Below are positions 1 to 8,196 of a DNA stretch of 44,465 bases, one piece after another. The notes below the pieces were generated by a model. It saw nothing but the letters and a program-made list of their open reading frames with translations, had not been told where the DNA came from and made no database searches. How positions within the stretch are numbered: the stretch's first letter is position 1; each line of letters begins with the position of its first letter. The stretch is from Sphingopyxis sp. HIX (GTDB lineage Bacteria > Pseudomonadota > Alphaproteobacteria > Sphingomonadales > Sphingomonadaceae): contig NZ_LNSB01000046.1 of the NCBI RefSeq assembly GCF_001468285.1, positions 1-44,465 on the forward strand. Direction: 5' to 3'. A program made the position numbers and the translations under genes.

Positions 1-2053
1 AGCCTCCACAACCCCCGCCGCGCCGACCTCGGCCTCGGCGGTCGGCAGCGCGCGCACCGCGCCCGAGCGGCGCTTCACCGGCGCCGACCTCTTCGACCTG
101 TCGATCGCCGCCGACCCGCAGATCAGCCCCGACGGCCGCCACATCGCCTATGTCCGCCGGTCGAACGACATCATGAGCGATCGCGCGCTGAGCTCGATCT
201 GGCTGATCGACACCGCGACCGGCGAAGAAACCCCGCTCGCGGGCCGCAGCGGCGGCGCCTTTTCGCCGCGCTGGTCGCCCGACGGCAAGCGCCTCGCCTT
301 CGCCTCGACCGAGGGCGGCAGCGCGCAGCTCTGGGTGCATTGGCTCGCGGGGGGCGAGGCGGTGCGGCTCACCGGCCTGCCGACCAGCCCGTCGAGCCTC
401 GCCTGGTCGCCCGACGGCCGGTCGATCGCCTACACCATGCTCGTCAAGGACGACGGCCCCAAATTCGGCAAGGCACCGGCAAACAAGCCCGAGGGCGCCA
501 AATGGGCCGAACCGCTCGAGGTCCACGACCTCCTCGCCTGGCGCAGCGACGGCGAAGGCACGATCGAGCCGGGCTTCGAGAAGATCTTCGTCGTCCCCGC
601 GACCGGCGGGTCGCCGCGCCAGCTGACCTTCGGCCCCTATCACGACGGCGGACCGCTCAGCTGGTCGCGCGACGGCCGCACGCTCTATTTCGGCGCCAAC
701 CGCAAGCCCGACTGGGAGAATGACCCCGTCGAGGGCGAGCTCTACGCGCTCGACGTCGCCAGCGGCGGCGTGCGCCAGCTCACCGACCGCAACGGCCCCG
801 ACGCGAACCCGCTCGTCTCGCCCGACGGCCGCACCATCGCCTGGCTCGGCTTCGACGACACTCTCCGGGCCTATGAGAACAGCCAGCTCTACGTGATGAA
901 CCCCGATGGTTCGGGCAAGCGCAGCCTGACAACCAATTGGGACTATGGCATCGACGCGATCCTCTGGGCCGAGGGCGGCAAGGCGCTCTACGCGCAATAT
1001 GACGACCATGGCGAAACCAAAGTCGCGCGTATCGGCCTCGACGGCGCGATCCGCACCGTCGCGACGGGCCTGTCGGGCGGCGGGCTCGACCGGCCCTATA
1101 CCGGCGGCAGCTTCAGCGTCTCCAACGCCGGCGCGGTCGCCTTCACCGGCGGCAGTGCCACCCGCCCCGCCGAGGTCCAGCTCATGAGCGGCGGCAAGAC
1201 GCGCATGCTCACCGACCTCAACCGCAGCCTGCGCGACGTGAAATCCTTCGGCGAGGTCCGCAAGATCAGCGTCGGCTCCAGCCACGACGGCAAGGAGATC
1301 GAGGGCTGGCTGACCCTGCCCCCCGGCTATGTCGAGGGCACCAAGGTGCCGCTGATCCTCGAAATCCACGGCGGGCCCTTCGCGGCCTACGGCCCGCATT
1401 TCTCGACCGACAACCAGCTCTACGCCGCCGCGGGCTATGCCGTGCTCTCGCCCAACCCGCGCGGCTCGACCAGCTATGGCGCCGGCTTCGCGAACGAGAT
1501 CGACAAGGCCTATCCGGGCAACGATTATTTCGACCTGATCTCCATCGTCGACCGCGCCATCGCGCTCGGCATCGCCGATCCCGACGCGCTCTTCGTCACC
1601 GGCGGCTCGGGCGGCGGCGTGCTCACCAGCTGGATCGTCGGCAAGACCAATCGCTTCAAGGCCGCCGTCACCCAGAAACCGGTGATCAACTGGACGACGC
1701 AGGCGCTCACCGCCGACGGCCCCGCCTTCTTCGGCCGCTACTGGCTCGGCGCGATGCCGTGGGAGAAACCCGAGCTCTTCTGGGCGCGCTCGCCGCTGTC
1801 GCTCGTAGGCAATGTCGAGACCCCGACGATGGTGATCGTCGGCGCCGAAGACTACCGCACCCCGGTCAGCGAGTCCGAGCAATATTATACCGCGCTGCGC
1901 CTGCGCGGCGTGCCGACCGCGCTGATCAAGGTCCCCGGCGCCAGCCACGGCGGCATCGCCGCGCGCCCGTCGCAATCGGCGGCCAAGGCTTCGGCGATCC
2001 TCGCCTGGTTCGAAAAATACCGGAAAGGCTGGACACGCCCCGCCGCCGATTGA
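1..2053 (+). CDS. S9 family (prolyl oligopeptidase-type) serine peptidase, 5'-truncated by the window
   Basis: The reading frame is open from the left edge (frame starting at base 2) to TGA at 2051-2053, so the true start lies outside; the first in-frame ATG at 173 sits inside beta-propeller sequence and is not the likely start. The N-terminal two thirds holds repeated WSPDG/SPDG propeller blades. The C-terminal third is an alpha/beta hydrolase with the nucleophile Ser in GGSGGG (codon 1607-1609), Asp in GAEDYRTP (1850-1852) and His in GASHGG (1946-1948). Family members cut short peptides or acylated amino acids; the real substrate cannot be read from sequence. The visible first residues are Ala/Thr/Pro-rich, which may be the region just after an export signal. 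A second S9 peptidase lies at 29997-31928. Confidence 0.93.
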   Translation, partial: ASTTPAAPTSASAVGSARTAPERRFTGADLFDLSIAADPQISPDGRHIAYVRRSNDIMSDRALSSIWLIDTATGEETPLAGRSGGAFSPRWSPDGKRLAFASTEGGSAQLWVHWLAGGEAVRLTGLPTSPSSLAWSPDGRSIAYTMLVKDDGPKFGKAPANKPEGAKWAEPLEVHDLLAWRSDGEGTIEPGFEKIFVVPATGGSPRQLTFGPYHDGGPLSWSRDGRTLYFGANRKPDWENDPVEGELYALDVASGGVRQLTDRNGPDANPLVSPDGRTIAWLGFDDTLRAYENSQLYVMNPDGSGKRSLTTNWDYGIDAILWAEGGKALYAQYDDHGETKVARIGLDGAIRTVATGLSGGGLDRPYTGGSFSVSNAGAVAFTGGSATRPAEVQLMSGGKTRMLTDLNRSLRDVKSFGEVRKISVGSSHDGKEIEGWLTLPPGYVEGTKVPLILEIHGGPFAAYGPHFSTDNQLYAAAGYAVLSPNPRGSTSYGAGFANEIDKAYPGNDYFDLISIVDRAIALGIADPDALFVTGGSGGGVLTSWIVGKTNRFKAAVTQKPVINWTTQALTADGPAFFGRYWLGAMPWEKPELFWARSPLSLVGNVETPTMVIVGAEDYRTPVSESEQYYTALRLRGVPTALIKVPGASHGGIAARPSQSAAKASAILAWFEKYRKGWTRPAAD

Positions 2054-2083
2054 AACGCGATCGACTTTTGAAGTGCAGCTGCG

Positions 2084-2161
2084 TCCCCGCGAAGGCGGGG
2101 ACCCATCTCCGACCGGCTCCATCTGGCAGCGGCAGGAGATGGGTTCCCGCCTTCGCGGGAG
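2084..2161. repeat. Short palindromic element, CCCGCGAAGGCGGG family, copy 1
   Basis: Two arms of 27 bases (2084-2110 and 2135-2161) are reverse complements at 24 positions. Each arm contains the core CCCGCGAAGGCGGG, itself a small hairpin. It fills the space between the convergent ends of the S9 peptidase and the VOC gene. The same core recurs at 25200-25287 and 34944-34980. It may end transcription from both sides, though neither side has a U-tract. Confidence 0.85.
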
Positions 2162-2207
2162 CAAGGGCTTTGTCACTCAAAGATGATCACGCTCTAGGCG
2201 CCGCGGC

Positions 2208-2636
2208 CTAAAATCTGATCTCGACCGACGGCGCGCTCCGCTCGTGCGCGCCGTGATAGACCGCCTCGATATTATTGCCGTCGGGGTCGAGCAGGAAGGC
2301 GGCATAATAGCCGGGATGATAGGGCCGCTCGCCCGGCGCGCCATGGTCGGTGCCGCCCGCGGCGAGCCCCGCCTTGTGAAAGGCGTCGACCATCGCGCGG
2401 TCGGCCGCCTGAAACGCCAGATGGTGCCGCCCGGTCAGCTCGCCCGTCGCGGCCTGGCTGTCCTTCGACGACACGAACAGCTCGTCGACCCAGAAATAAT
2501 CCTCGGCCTCACCGCCGATCGGCATCTTCAGCACGTCGAAGATCGCCTCGTAAAAGGTGCGGCTCGCCTTCAGGTCGGCGACCACCAGCTGGATATGGTC
2601 GATCAGCCTGCCGCGGTGCAGCAATTGCGTTTCCAT
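2208..2636 (-). CDS. VOC family (glyoxalase/bleomycin-resistance fold) protein
   Basis: This 142-residue protein starts at METQLLHRG (ATG at 2636), chosen because AGGAG lies about 8 bases upstream; an in-frame ATG 36 codons earlier would add an Arg-rich tail unlike the family. It shows two VOC half-modules: RLIDHIQLVVADLKASRTFY near the N-terminus, and HHLAFQAA then YYAAFLLDPDGNNIEAVYHG near the C-terminus, with the His and Glu positions that bind metal in many members. Single-domain VOC proteins include lyases, dioxygenases and resistance proteins, so the substrate is open. It is divergent from the S41 peptidase gene and shares the 140-base gap holding the 30-bp palindrome at 2726-2755, so the two may be co-regulated. 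Confidence 0.88.
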   Translation of the reverse strand: METQLLHRGRLIDHIQLVVADLKASRTFYEAIFDVLKMPIGGEAEDYFWVDELFVSSKDSQAATGELTGRHHLAFQAADRAMVDAFHKAGLAAGGTDHGAPGERPYHPGYYAAFLLDPDGNNIEAVYHGAHERSAPSVEIRF

Positions 2637-2725
2637 GCGTTTCGCTCCTCGTCTCGCGCCCCGCCTGCCGCCCCTCGACAACCCGCCCGCGATGAAGATC
2701 GTTCCGCGCGCTTGCCTCGCGCTGA

Positions 2726-2755
2726 TATACAATATATTGCGCAATATATTGTATA
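2726..2755. promoter_or_regulatory. 30-bp perfect palindrome, probable operator
   Basis: Bases 2726-2755 form a perfect dyad centred between 2740 and 2741. It contains the self-complementary decamer CAATATATTG twice (2730-2739 and 2742-2751), 12 bases apart. It is an AT-rich island in very GC-rich DNA, 22 bases before the S41 ATG and 90 bases from the VOC start. Palindromes of this kind are typical binding sites of MarR-family dimers, and a MarR-like gene lies two genes away at 4074-4547. Binding is inferred. Confidence 0.75.
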
Positions 2756-2776
2756 GATCGATTCGGAGCTCTCCCC

Positions 2777-4090
2777 ATGACGCGTTGGCCCCTCCTGCTC
2801 ACCACCGCTCTCGCCTGGCTGGCATCCCCCGCCGCCGCGAGCGAGACCCCGCTCACCCCCGCCGACAAGCGCGCCGTCGTCGAACGGCTCGGCCAGGCGC
2901 TCGAGGCGAACTATGTCTTTCCCGACAAGGCGAAGACCATCGCCGCGACGCTGCGCGGCCACCTCGACGCCGGCGATTATGACGCGGCGCCCGACCGCCC
3001 CACCCTCGCGCGCGAGCTCACCGACGACCTCATCGCCGCGAGCAACGATCTGCATTTTTCGGTCGGCGTCGATCCCGAATGGGTCGCGGACTATGCCGCA
3101 AAACAGGATCCCGCCCGCGCCGCCGCGCTGCGCGAGCAGGAACGGCAGGGCGAGGCGCGCAGCAATTTCGGCTTCGCGGGGCTGCGCTACCTCGACGGCC
3201 ATATCGCCTATGTCGACCTCGCCTATTTCGCCAACCCCGAGTTCGGCTACGACGCGGCCGCCGCCGCGATGCGCTTTATCGAGAATGGCGACGCCGTGAT
3301 CTACGACCTGCGCTACAACAATGGCGGGCACCTCGAAATGGCGCAGCTTCTCGCGAGCCAGCTCTTCCCCGGCGACAGGGACCAGGAGCTGTTCGACTAC
3401 GACTACACCCTCGACGGCCGCCGCGTCGAACGCGGCCAATGGGTCCTCCCCGCGCTCCCCGCGAAACGCCTGACCGGCAAGCCCGTCTATGTCCTCACCG
3501 GCTCGACCAGCTTCTCCGCCGCCGAATGGTTCGCCTACACGCTCAAGAAGCTCGGCCGCGCGACCTTGGTCGGCGAACGCACCGCGGGCGGCGCACATCC
3601 GGTCGACCGCAAGCCCGTCGGCACCGACTTCTTCCTCCAGGTCCCGATCGGCCAGATCCGCGACCCCGTCGACCGCGGCGATTTCGAAGGGCAGGGCGTG
3701 ACCCCCGACCATCTCGTTCCCTCGGCCGACGCGCTCGCGACCGCGCACCGCCTCGCGCTCGCCGACCTCGCCCAAGCCGACCCCGCGAAGCAGGCCGACG
3801 CCGACTGGTTCGCCCCGACGCTCGCGCCGCGCGCCGCGCTTACCCCCGCCGCGCTCGAGGCCATCGCCGGCCGCTACGAAGGCCGCCGCATCGATCTCGC
3901 GCAGGGCAAATTGCTCTACACCTGGCGCGAGCGCCTCCGCCTGGCGCTCGAACCGCTCGGCGGCGACCTGTTCGCCATCGAAGGCGTGCGCGACTTCCGC
4001 TTCCGCATCGTCCGCAAAGGCGGCAAGATCGTCGGCCTCACCCGTATCAACCGCGACGGAACGACGATCGACTATGCCCGCCTCCCCTGA
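2777..4090 (+). CDS. S41 family (C-terminal-processing-like) peptidase, exported
   Basis: This is a 437-residue protein with a signal peptide (residues 1-22, TTALAWLASPAAAS). The S41 core includes YVDLAYF, AVIYDLRYNNGG and the nucleophile region TGSTSFSAAEWFAYTLKKLG, where Ser247 (codon 3515-3517) aligns with the catalytic Ser of tail-specific proteases. The downstream GERTAGGAH segment has Gly where Prc/CtpA proteins have the catalytic Lys, as is common in IRBP/tricorn-like S41 members, so it need not be inactive. No PDZ domain is evident. The last ~70 residues form an extra C-terminal region. The stop overlaps the next gene (MarR) by 17 bases, so the two are likely co-transcribed and controlled by the palindrome upstream. 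Confidence 0.9.
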   Translation: MTRWPLLLTTALAWLASPAAASETPLTPADKRAVVERLGQALEANYVFPDKAKTIAATLRGHLDAGDYDAAPDRPTLARELTDDLIAASNDLHFSVGVDPEWVADYAAKQDPARAAALREQERQGEARSNFGFAGLRYLDGHIAYVDLAYFANPEFGYDAAAAAMRFIENGDAVIYDLRYNNGGHLEMAQLLASQLFPGDRDQELFDYDYTLDGRRVERGQWVLPALPAKRLTGKPVYVLTGSTSFSAAEWFAYTLKKLGRATLVGERTAGGAHPVDRKPVGTDFFLQVPIGQIRDPVDRGDFEGQGVTPDHLVPSADALATAHRLALADLAQADPAKQADADWFAPTLAPRAALTPAALEAIAGRYEGRRIDLAQGKLLYTWRERLRLALEPLGGDLFAIEGVRDFRFRIVRKGGKIVGLTRINRDGTTIDYARLP

Positions 4091-4547
4091 CCTCGACGAC
4101 ATCTCCTTCCTCGGCCGCCTCGCCGAGGCGCTGAGCACGCGCATCGAGGAGCAGACGCGCGACCTGTTCGCCGATGCGGGCATCGTCATCCCGGTCCGCT
4201 CCTGCTCGCTGCTCACCGCGCTGCGCCACGCGGGCGAGGCCTCGGCCGCCGAACTCGCGCGCACGCTCGGCCAGTCGCACCAGCTCGTCGTCCAGAAATG
4301 CCCCGCGCTGCTCCGCCTCGGGCTCATCACCCAGCACGCCGACCCCGTCGACGCGCGCCGCAAGCTGTTCCGCCTGACCGACGAAGGCGCCGCGCAGATG
4401 GCGCTGCTCGACACCTATACCGCGGGGATCTCCGCCGTGTACGAACGGCTCTTCGAAGAGACCGGCGATACCCACGCCGTCCTGCTGAAGACGCTGAAGG
4501 CGCTCGACGCGCGCCCGCTCCGCGAACGCGTCGCCGCCATCCCCTAA
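4074..4547 (+). CDS. MarR-like winged-helix transcriptional regulator
   Basis: This 157-residue protein begins inside the end of the S41 gene (17-base overlap). The central region resembles a MarR winged helix: RSCSLLTALRHAGEASAAEL, then the recognition-helix segment ARTLGQSHQLVVQKCPALLRLGL, then a wing with ARRKLFRLTDEGAAQM. The flanking N- and C-terminal helices would form the dimer interface. Family members repress nearby genes and release DNA on binding a small molecule or on oxidation; one Cys (in QKCPALL) lies beside the recognition helix. Its natural target is the palindrome at 2726-2755, giving autoregulation of S41-marR and perhaps control of the VOC gene. The ligand is unknown. Confidence 0.82.
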   Translation: MPASPDLDDISFLGRLAEALSTRIEEQTRDLFADAGIVIPVRSCSLLTALRHAGEASAAELARTLGQSHQLVVQKCPALLRLGLITQHADPVDARRKLFRLTDEGAAQMALLDTYTAGISAVYERLFEETGDTHAVLLKTLKALDARPLRERVAAIP

Positions 4548-4618
4548 AAAACATTGGGATTGCTGGGGTTTAGACCCGCACCTAGCCTCGGGGCACGAAA
4601 ACCAGCGGGGGCCTTGTC

Positions 4619-6652
4619 GTGATCCTATCGAAAAAACAGATTCTCGGCACCGACGGGCCGGACACCATCACCGGCTCGGTCGAGGACGAGGAAATCGCGA
4701 CCGGCCCCGGCAAGGACATCGTCCGCGCCGGCGACGGCAACGACGATGTCTACGGCGGCCTAGGCGACGACACCCTCTACGGCGAGGGCGGCAACGACCG
4801 GCTGTTCGCCGAGCTCGGTAACGACATCCTCTACGGCGGCGACGGCAACGATTATCTCGAGGGCAGCCTCGAACTGCCCGCCGATTATGATTTCGCCAGC
4901 GTCGGCCTGCCTGCCGACGGGCGCTATGTGAACTATCTCTACGGCGGCGCCGGCAACGACATACTGATCGCCGAGACGACGGGCCCGACCGGCGGCACCG
5001 GCGCGCGCACCACCCATATGTACGGCGGCACCGGCGACGACATCTATTACGTCCGCTTTTCCGACCAGAACCGGATCTTCGAAAACCCCGGCGAAGGCAC
5101 CGACCGCATCATCCTGATGTATCGCGACACCCCGGGCAGCGGCACCATCTTCTATATGCCGCCCAACGTCGAACAGCTCGACGGCGTGCTCGGCACGCGC
5201 CTCGTCGACGGGGTGCGCATTTCGGCGACGATCGTCGGCAACGACCTCGACAACGGCATCCAGACCGAAGGCGAGATCGGCGGGGTGATCAGCCCGACGG
5301 GCAATTTGACCGTGCTCGCGGGCGCGGGCAACGACTCGGTGATCACCGGACGCGGCAACGACATCGTCTTCGGCGAGGCCGGCGACGACCTGATCAGCGG
5401 CGGGCTCGGCATCGACGTGCTCGTCGGCGGCACGGGCAACGACCGGCTCGACCTCTCCTATTATGCCACCGACCCTTCCTCGGCCGACGCGCTTTACGGC
5501 GGGACCGGCGACGACACCTATGGCATCGACGACCCCGGCGACATCGTCTTCGAAAATGCCGGCGAGGGCCACGATCTGGCGCTGGTCCGCATCAACGGCG
5601 GCGGCTGGTACGCGCACGCCTATGTCGAGGACATCTGGGTCCAGGCCGGACAGGCGGGCGTCACCTTCATCGTCGGCAACGCGCTGAACAATTATATCTG
5701 GGCGGGCGCGGGCAACGAGCTGCTGCTCGGCGGCGGCGGCGACGACAATATTCTGGGCGAGGGCGGCAACGACACCATCTTCGGCGAGAGCGGCAACGAC
5801 AGCCTCAATGGCGGTGCGGGGATCGACTATATCGCGGGCGGCATCGGCAATGACATATTGTCGGGCGGCGATGGCGCCGATGCGCTCTACGGCGAGGACG
5901 GCGACGACACGCTGATCGACGGCAACGACTTCGCGACCGACATCCTCGTCGGCGGCGCGGGCAACGACACGCTCGTCGGACAGAGCGGCAAGGGCGACTA
6001 CGACCTGATGGACGGTGGCGCCGGCGACGACCGCTATTTCGTCGACACCCCCGACGACCTGACCTTCGAGGCCGCGAACGGCGGCACCGATTCGGTCTAC
6101 GCCAACATCAACGGGGCCGGCTATTATCTCTACGCCAACACCGAAAATCTCTACGTCGAAGGCAAGACGACCTTCGGCGTCGGCAACGAGCTCGACAATC
6201 TGATCGACGCGCGCTGGAACAACGACCACAGCATCGGCGTCGCGCTCCTCGGCGGCCGCGGCAACGACCAGATCCACGGCAACAACGCCGCCAACGGCAT
6301 CTATGGCGAGGACGGCAACGACACGCTCTACGGCTATGGCGGCAACGACGTCATCGTCGGCGGCGCGGGCAACGACATCATCGACGGCATGGACGGCAAC
6401 GACATCATGGTCGGCGGCGCCGGGGCCGACCGCTTCATCGTCAACAGCTATGGCGCGAATATCGACCATATCCTCGATTTCGAGCGCGGTATCGACAAGG
6501 TCCAGATCGGCGGATATGCGAACTATGCATCGCTCCAGTCGCACATATCCCAGCAGGGTGCGGACACGGTGATCGAATATAGCACCGGCCGCTTCCTCGT
6601 GCTGCAGAACATCGACCTCGGCACGCTGACGGGCGCCGACTTCGGCTTCTGA
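4619..6652 (+). CDS. RTX-type calcium-binding repeat protein, probably secreted by a type I system
   Basis: This 677-residue protein starts at a GTG after a GGGGG stretch and has no N-terminal signal peptide. It carries four blocks of GGxGxDxLxGxxGNDxL nonapeptide repeats (about residues 25-85, 230-285, 360-455 and 540-607) that fold as Ca2+-binding beta-rolls. Three related ~70-residue spacer modules follow blocks, each with GDDxYxVDxPxD, FExAxxGTD and a later GNxLDNxI. The last 60 residues (ILDFERGIDKVQIG, then a hydrophobic tail ending GADFGF) match the usual uncleaved C-terminal secretion signal. No catalytic domain is visible, so an adhesin or surface-layer role is as likely as an enzyme. 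No ABC exporter or membrane-fusion gene lies in the window. Confidence 0.92.
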   Translation: MILSKKQILGTDGPDTITGSVEDEEIATGPGKDIVRAGDGNDDVYGGLGDDTLYGEGGNDRLFAELGNDILYGGDGNDYLEGSLELPADYDFASVGLPADGRYVNYLYGGAGNDILIAETTGPTGGTGARTTHMYGGTGDDIYYVRFSDQNRIFENPGEGTDRIILMYRDTPGSGTIFYMPPNVEQLDGVLGTRLVDGVRISATIVGNDLDNGIQTEGEIGGVISPTGNLTVLAGAGNDSVITGRGNDIVFGEAGDDLISGGLGIDVLVGGTGNDRLDLSYYATDPSSADALYGGTGDDTYGIDDPGDIVFENAGEGHDLALVRINGGGWYAHAYVEDIWVQAGQAGVTFIVGNALNNYIWAGAGNELLLGGGGDDNILGEGGNDTIFGESGNDSLNGGAGIDYIAGGIGNDILSGGDGADALYGEDGDDTLIDGNDFATDILVGGAGNDTLVGQSGKGDYDLMDGGAGDDRYFVDTPDDLTFEAANGGTDSVYANINGAGYYLYANTENLYVEGKTTFGVGNELDNLIDARWNNDHSIGVALLGGRGNDQIHGNNAANGIYGEDGNDTLYGYGGNDVIVGGAGNDIIDGMDGNDIMVGGAGADRFIVNSYGANIDHILDFERGIDKVQIGGYANYASLQSHISQQGADTVIEYSTGRFLVLQNIDLGTLTGADFGF

Positions 6653-6661
6653 CGCGCCGGG

Positions 6662-7150
6662 CTACAGCGCCCGGAACATCACCAGCGCATCGACGAAGCC
6701 GAGCGCCGGATGCTCGAACGCATCCGGCAACCGCGCGACGACCGCGAACTCCAGCGACTGCCACAGCCGCACCGCGCGGTCGTTGCTCGCCACCACGAAG
6801 TTGAACTGCATCGCGCGAAAACCGCGCGCCTTCGCCGCGTCGAAACTGTGCAGCGCCATCGCCCGCGCCACCCCGCGCCCCGTCGCCGCGGCGCCGGTCA
6901 TATAGCCGCAGTTCGCGACATGCGCCCCGCCGCCCGCCTGATTGGCGCGCAGATAATAGGTGCCGAGGACGACCCCGTCCTCCTCGGCGACGAACACCGC
7001 CTTGTCCGCCCCGAACCAGTAAGCCAGCGCCGCATCCTCGCCCATGCCGCGATCGAGCGTATAGGTCTCGCCCGCACCGATCACCGGCCCGATGATCGCC
7101 CAGATCGCGGCGCGATCGCCCGCCGCCGCCGGCCGGATGACCAGGCTCAT
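6662..7150 (-). CDS. GNAT family N-acetyltransferase (first of two)
   Basis: This 162-residue protein starts at MSLVIRPAAAGDRAAIWAI; its ATG overlaps the stop of the upstream GNAT gene as ATGA (7147-7150), which fixes the start. The acetyl-CoA loop ATGRGVARAM lies near residues 89-98, preceded by the beta-4 strand HVANCGYM and followed by FRAMQFNFVVASNDRAVRLWQSLEF, the typical beta-5 and alpha-4 region. GNAT enzymes move acetyl from acetyl-CoA to an amine; the acceptor cannot be named. It is the last gene of a three-gene overlapping minus-strand unit (thioesterase, GNAT, GNAT) and ends 10 bases from the convergent RTX gene. Confidence 0.9.
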   Translation of the reverse strand: MSLVIRPAAAGDRAAIWAIIGPVIGAGETYTLDRGMGEDAALAYWFGADKAVFVAEEDGVVLGTYYLRANQAGGGAHVANCGYMTGAAATGRGVARAMALHSFDAAKARGFRAMQFNFVVASNDRAVRLWQSLEFAVVARLPDAFEHPALGFVDALVMFRAL

Positions 7151-7629
7151 ACCGCGCGCCGCATCAGAAACGAGCCCGCCCCATAAGGCCCCTCGCTCCC
7201 CGGCGCGGCATAGTCGAACCCCTGCGCCGCCCAATAGCTGTCGGCCCCGTTCACCGCGACCAGCCGGACCTCGCGGTACCCCGCCGCCCTCGCCTGCGCC
7301 AGCACGAAAGCCGTCGCGGCAGCCCCGGCTCCGGTCCCGCGAGCGGCCGGCAGCAAAGCGATGTCATGGAAATAATAGATGTTGGCCGCCTCCGGCAGCG
7401 CGCCCAGCAGCGCCCCGATCTTCGGCACCGGCCCATCATGCCAAGGATGCGTCACCAGCAGACCAACCACTGCGCCATCGACCTCGAACACCCGGCAACC
7501 CTCGGGATAGAGCGCCAGCCGCTCGGCATAGACCGCGCGCGGCTCGGTAAACTCGCCATGCACCGCATCGGCAATCGCGACGACCGCGAGCAGGTCGTCC
7601 GCGCGCATCGCGCGCCAGCCGCCCGTCAC
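7147..7629 (-). CDS. GNAT family N-acetyltransferase (second)
   Basis: A GTG start at 7629 overlaps the thioesterase stop (GTGA) and gives 160 residues beginning VTGGWRAMRADDLLAVV, a usual N-terminus for this subgroup; an ATG seven codons later is the alternative. The acetyl-CoA-binding motif is ARGTGAGAAATAFV, following the strand IYYFHDIALLP. The C-terminus (SYWAAQGFDYAAPG, then YGAGSFLMRRAV) fits a small-molecule N-acetyltransferase. It is not close in sequence to the GNAT downstream of it, so the pair is not a recent duplication. Translational coupling on both sides suggests the three proteins are made together. Confidence 0.88.
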   Translation of the reverse strand: MTGGWRAMRADDLLAVVAIADAVHGEFTEPRAVYAERLALYPEGCRVFEVDGAVVGLLVTHPWHDGPVPKIGALLGALPEAANIYYFHDIALLPAARGTGAGAAATAFVLAQARAAGYREVRLVAVNGADSYWAAQGFDYAAPGSEGPYGAGSFLMRRAV

Positions 7630-8024
7630 GCCGGACCCGCAAACGGCGCCACCACCTCGGCCGTCACGCGCAGCGGCCGCCCGCTCGCCTTGTCGAGCAG
7701 CGCCCACACCGTCCGCGCCCGCACATGCACGCGCCCGTCGGCGCCGGTGAATTCCATGAACCGGTCGAACTTCGCGCCCTGCGGCTTGTCGGCGACCCAC
7801 GTCCGCGCGGTCACCGTCTCGCCGGGACCGAGCGCGCGCAGATAATCGATCTCGTGCCGCACCACGACCCAGACATACGCATCCTTATGCGCCTGCGGCG
7901 CCGCGGCGTCCCAATGCCCCGTCGCGACCTGCTGGATCCACTGCACCCACACCGCATTGTTGACATGGCCGAGTTCGTCGATGCTCTCGGGGGTGGCGGT
8001 CAGTTGAAGGGTGAATTCTTTCAT
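7626..8024 (-). CDS. Acyl-CoA thioesterase, hotdog fold (4HBT-like)
   Basis: This 132-residue protein starts MKEFTLQLTATPESIDELGH. The hotdog-fold signature IDELGHVNNAVWVQWIQQ (about residues 15-32) is that of 4-hydroxybenzoyl-CoA-thioesterase-like enzymes, with the Asp/Glu of the central helix region in place, and the strands HEIDYLRALGPGETVTARTWV and ARTVWALLDKASGRP follow. Such proteins hydrolyse acyl-CoA thioesters; the acyl chain is unknown. It heads the unit with the two GNAT genes: one class consumes acetyl-CoA and the other hydrolyses acyl-CoA, but no shared pathway is established. A large palindromic repeat (8042-8191) lies right upstream. Confidence 0.9.
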   Translation of the reverse strand: MKEFTLQLTATPESIDELGHVNNAVWVQWIQQVATGHWDAAAPQAHKDAYVWVVVRHEIDYLRALGPGETVTARTWVADKPQGAKFDRFMEFTGADGRVHVRARTVWALLDKASGRPLRVTAEVVAPFAGPA

Positions 8025-8041
8025 CGCGGCACCATAGCAAT

Positions 8042-8191
8042 CCCCTCCCGCAAGCGGGAGGGGCAGTGAGACTTGCGAACTTGTTCGCTAGTCGCAACGG
8101 GGTGGGCAGAATCGCGGCGTGGCTGGCCCACCCCGCTGCGGCTAGGCAGCAAGCTGCCAAGCCTCGCCGCCCCTCCCGCTTGCGGGAGGGG
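8042..8191. repeat. ~155-bp palindromic element (family B), copy 1
   Basis: The whole stretch is a near-perfect inverted repeat. Both ends carry a CCCTCCCGCAAGCGGGAGGG-type hairpin and the centre carries GGGGTGGGC paired with CCCACCCC. Each arm has an inner small hairpin: GCGAACTTGTTCGC on the left and GGCAGCTTGCTGCC on the right, different in sequence but each self-paired. The element separates threonine ammonia-lyase from the thioesterase on the minus strand. Copy 2 is at 10401-10558. Confidence 0.9.
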
Positions 8192-8196
8192 AAAAA

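Noticed and set aside
3515..3620. S41 peptidase as a dead enzyme because the Prc-type catalytic Lys is missing
   Set aside because: GERTAGGAH in place of the Lys motif is normal in IRBP/tricorn-like S41 members, and the Ser motif FSAAE is intact.
4760..6544. A 594-codon open frame on the minus strand across the RTX gene
   Set aside because: It is Asp/Ala/Val-rich sequence forced by the GGxGxD codons on the other strand in GC-rich DNA; it has no domain and no ribosome binding site.
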